From contig RHAU01000026.1 in NCBI GenBank assembly GCA_010032125.1, positions 1 to 7,171 on the forward strand: DNA of 7,171 bases, written 5' to 3'. The translations under genes and the position numbers were made by a program. Shown here piece after piece: positions 6,489 to 7,171 of this stretch (its first letter is position 1; each line of letters opens with the position of its first letter). The notes under the pieces are model-generated. The model did no database searches and was not told where the DNA came from. It saw only the letters and a program-made list of their open reading frames with translations. Source of the DNA: Actinomycetota bacterium. Its GTDB lineage: Bacteria; Actinomycetota; Actinomycetes; Nanopelagicales; Nanopelagicaceae.

Positions 6489-6523
6489 AGAGTTGATCAA
6501 CAGAAATCTGTTTTTACTCTGCT
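6481..6523. terminator. Candidate bidirectional terminator between convergent genes
   Basis: AGTAAA (6484-6489) pairs with TTTACT (6513-6518), with further outer pairing of AGC (6481-6483) to GCT (6521-6523) across a two-base bulge. Inside lie a perfect palindrome GTTGATCAAC (6492-6501) and a competing small hairpin AACAG/CTGTT (6499-6503 and 6508-6512) followed by a short T run on the plus strand. The DinB gene stops at 6486-6488 and the nuclease gene at 6516-6514, so the structure covers both gene ends. The stems are AT-rich and short, so termination strength is uncertain. Confidence 0.42.
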
Positions 6524-7171
6524 CCAAAAACTTCTCTGCGCTCGGCGATGAATTTGCAGGTTTCGCAGCGTGAGTCGCGAATCGGAGTAGGACCAGAGAT
6601 CACTTCAATGAAATCTGCGAGGCGCTCCTGGAGGCCCAAGGGGTTGCGCTCAATGGGAAACCAGGAACTGTTGAGATCCAATGCAAAACCAGAATCGGGA
6701 TCACCTTGGGGTTTCTTCGGCGACCAGACCAAAAGTCCGATAACTGAAACTTTCATGACTTTATTTGATGCAGGATTTTCGAGAGCGAAGGCGTACGCTT
6801 CAAGTTGCGGCGAATAGAAAGCGCTCTTGTCATTATCTCGACCTTGGAATTTGCAATCAATGATTCCGTAGGTGCCATCAGTAAATTCCATCAGCAGGTC
6901 GTACTTTCCGCGGATGGCGTAAGGAGAGGGTTTGCCGTTGTATTCAATCGGCGCAGATTTAACCCAACCGCCGCGATCGATCACTTTTCCTTCAGGGATT
7001 GCAGGATGAAGTTTGGAGGAAGGGGCGCCATGGAAATGACCTTCTTGAAGTGCGGATAACTCGCCAACCAGTGGCATAAAGGAGGGCGCCTTCAGACCGT
7101 GGTTGTAGTTAAGCCAGAGACATCGGTGGCAACCATCCCACGAGAATGTGAGATCGCTGGGGCTAATAAAT
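6514..7171 (-). CDS. PD-(D/E)XK nuclease superfamily protein (RecB/Cas4-like), N-terminus cut by window edge
   Basis: The reading frame is open past an internal ATG (7077) to the right edge. The extra 31 visible codons encode SPSDLTFSWDGCHRCLW, the conserved opening of this family, so the true start is probably only a few codons outside the window. Counting from the first full codon (7170-7168): a CxxC pair at C14/C17, the active-site D91 in GKYD, the DxK motif D105/K107 in GIIDCKF, the RecB-type QxxxY motif (Q122, Y126), and a second CxxC at C202/C205 near the C-terminus. This is a complete metal-dependent nuclease core flanked by cysteines that could hold an Fe-S cluster or zinc, as in Cas4/AddB-type nucleases. 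No helicase domain and no Cas gene is nearby. A role in DNA repair or RNA/DNA processing is possible but unproven. It converges on the DinB gene with a 25-bp gap. Confidence 0.85.
   Translation of the reverse strand, partial: FISPSDLTFSWDGCHRCLWLNYNHGLKAPSFMPLVGELSALQEGHFHGAPSSKLHPAIPEGKVIDRGGWVKSAPIEYNGKPSPYAIRGKYDLLMEFTDGTYGIIDCKFQGRDNDKSAFYSPQLEAYAFALENPASNKVMKVSVIGLLVWSPKKPQGDPDSGFALDLNSSWFPIERNPLGLQERLADFIEVISGPTPIRDSRCETCKFIAERREVFGAE

Noticed and set aside
6514..7077. Internal ATG at 7077 as the start of the nuclease
   Set aside because: The frame stays open upstream to the window edge and the added residues contain the family's conserved N-terminal SPSDLxxxxxCxxC region, so 7077 is an internal methionine.
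6514..7171. Cas4 of a CRISPR-Cas system
   Set aside because: There are no repeat arrays or other cas genes in the window, and the cysteine layout differs from the usual one-plus-three pattern.

Overview
The window looks like ordinary, gene-dense actinobacterial chromosome of moderate GC. The proteins are of actinobacterial type: a FadD15-like long-chain acyl-CoA synthetase, an SRPBCC protein, a ROK glucokinase and a PlsC-type acyltransferase. As I recall it, this set resembles the neighbourhood of fadD15 (Rv2187), the SRPBCC gene Rv2185c and the acyltransferase Rv2182c in Mycobacterium tuberculosis, and the fadD / cyclase-like / glkA region of streptomycetes. The moderate GC, very short intergenic gaps and compact genes suggest a streamlined lineage such as the freshwater Nanopelagicales; that is an inference, not a proven placement.

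Layout, left to right. (1) Positions 1-1680, minus strand: an acyl-CoA synthetase open to the left edge and lacking only its extreme C-terminus. (2) A 52-bp divergent gap (1681-1732) filled by two perfect inverted repeats and candidate promoters for both sides. (3) Plus strand: SRPBCC protein (1733-2170), then ROK glucokinase (2171-3115), with the stop and start codons directly abutting. (4) Minus strand, convergent with no gap: a two-gene operon of a membrane-anchored alpha/beta hydrolase (4096-5211) followed by a Gfo/Idh/MocA oxidoreductase (3116-4099), joined by a 4-base ATGA overlap. (5) A 38-bp divergent promoter gap (5212-5249). (6) Plus strand: 1-acyl-glycerol-3-phosphate acyltransferase (5250-6011) and a DinB-like protein (6030-6488). 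(7) A short structured gap between convergent genes (6489-6513), then, on the minus strand, a PD-(D/E)XK nuclease (6514 to the right edge) whose first few codons lie outside the window.

Functionally the window mixes lipid metabolism (fatty acid activation, phosphatidate synthesis, a lipase-like hydrolase, a possible lipid-binding SRPBCC protein) with sugar metabolism (glucokinase, sugar or diol dehydrogenase) and a stand-alone nuclease. I see no RNA gene, mobile element, CRISPR array, toxin-antitoxin pair or phage gene, and no clear new system. The points most worth checking are the two stacked inverted repeats in the fadD/SRPBCC gap, the recurring placement of TAnnnT hexamers 6 bases before start codons (leaderless mRNAs), the hydrolase with a C-terminal membrane hairpin, and the nuclease with a CxxC pair at each end. 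No stretch longer than 52 bp lacks a gene.
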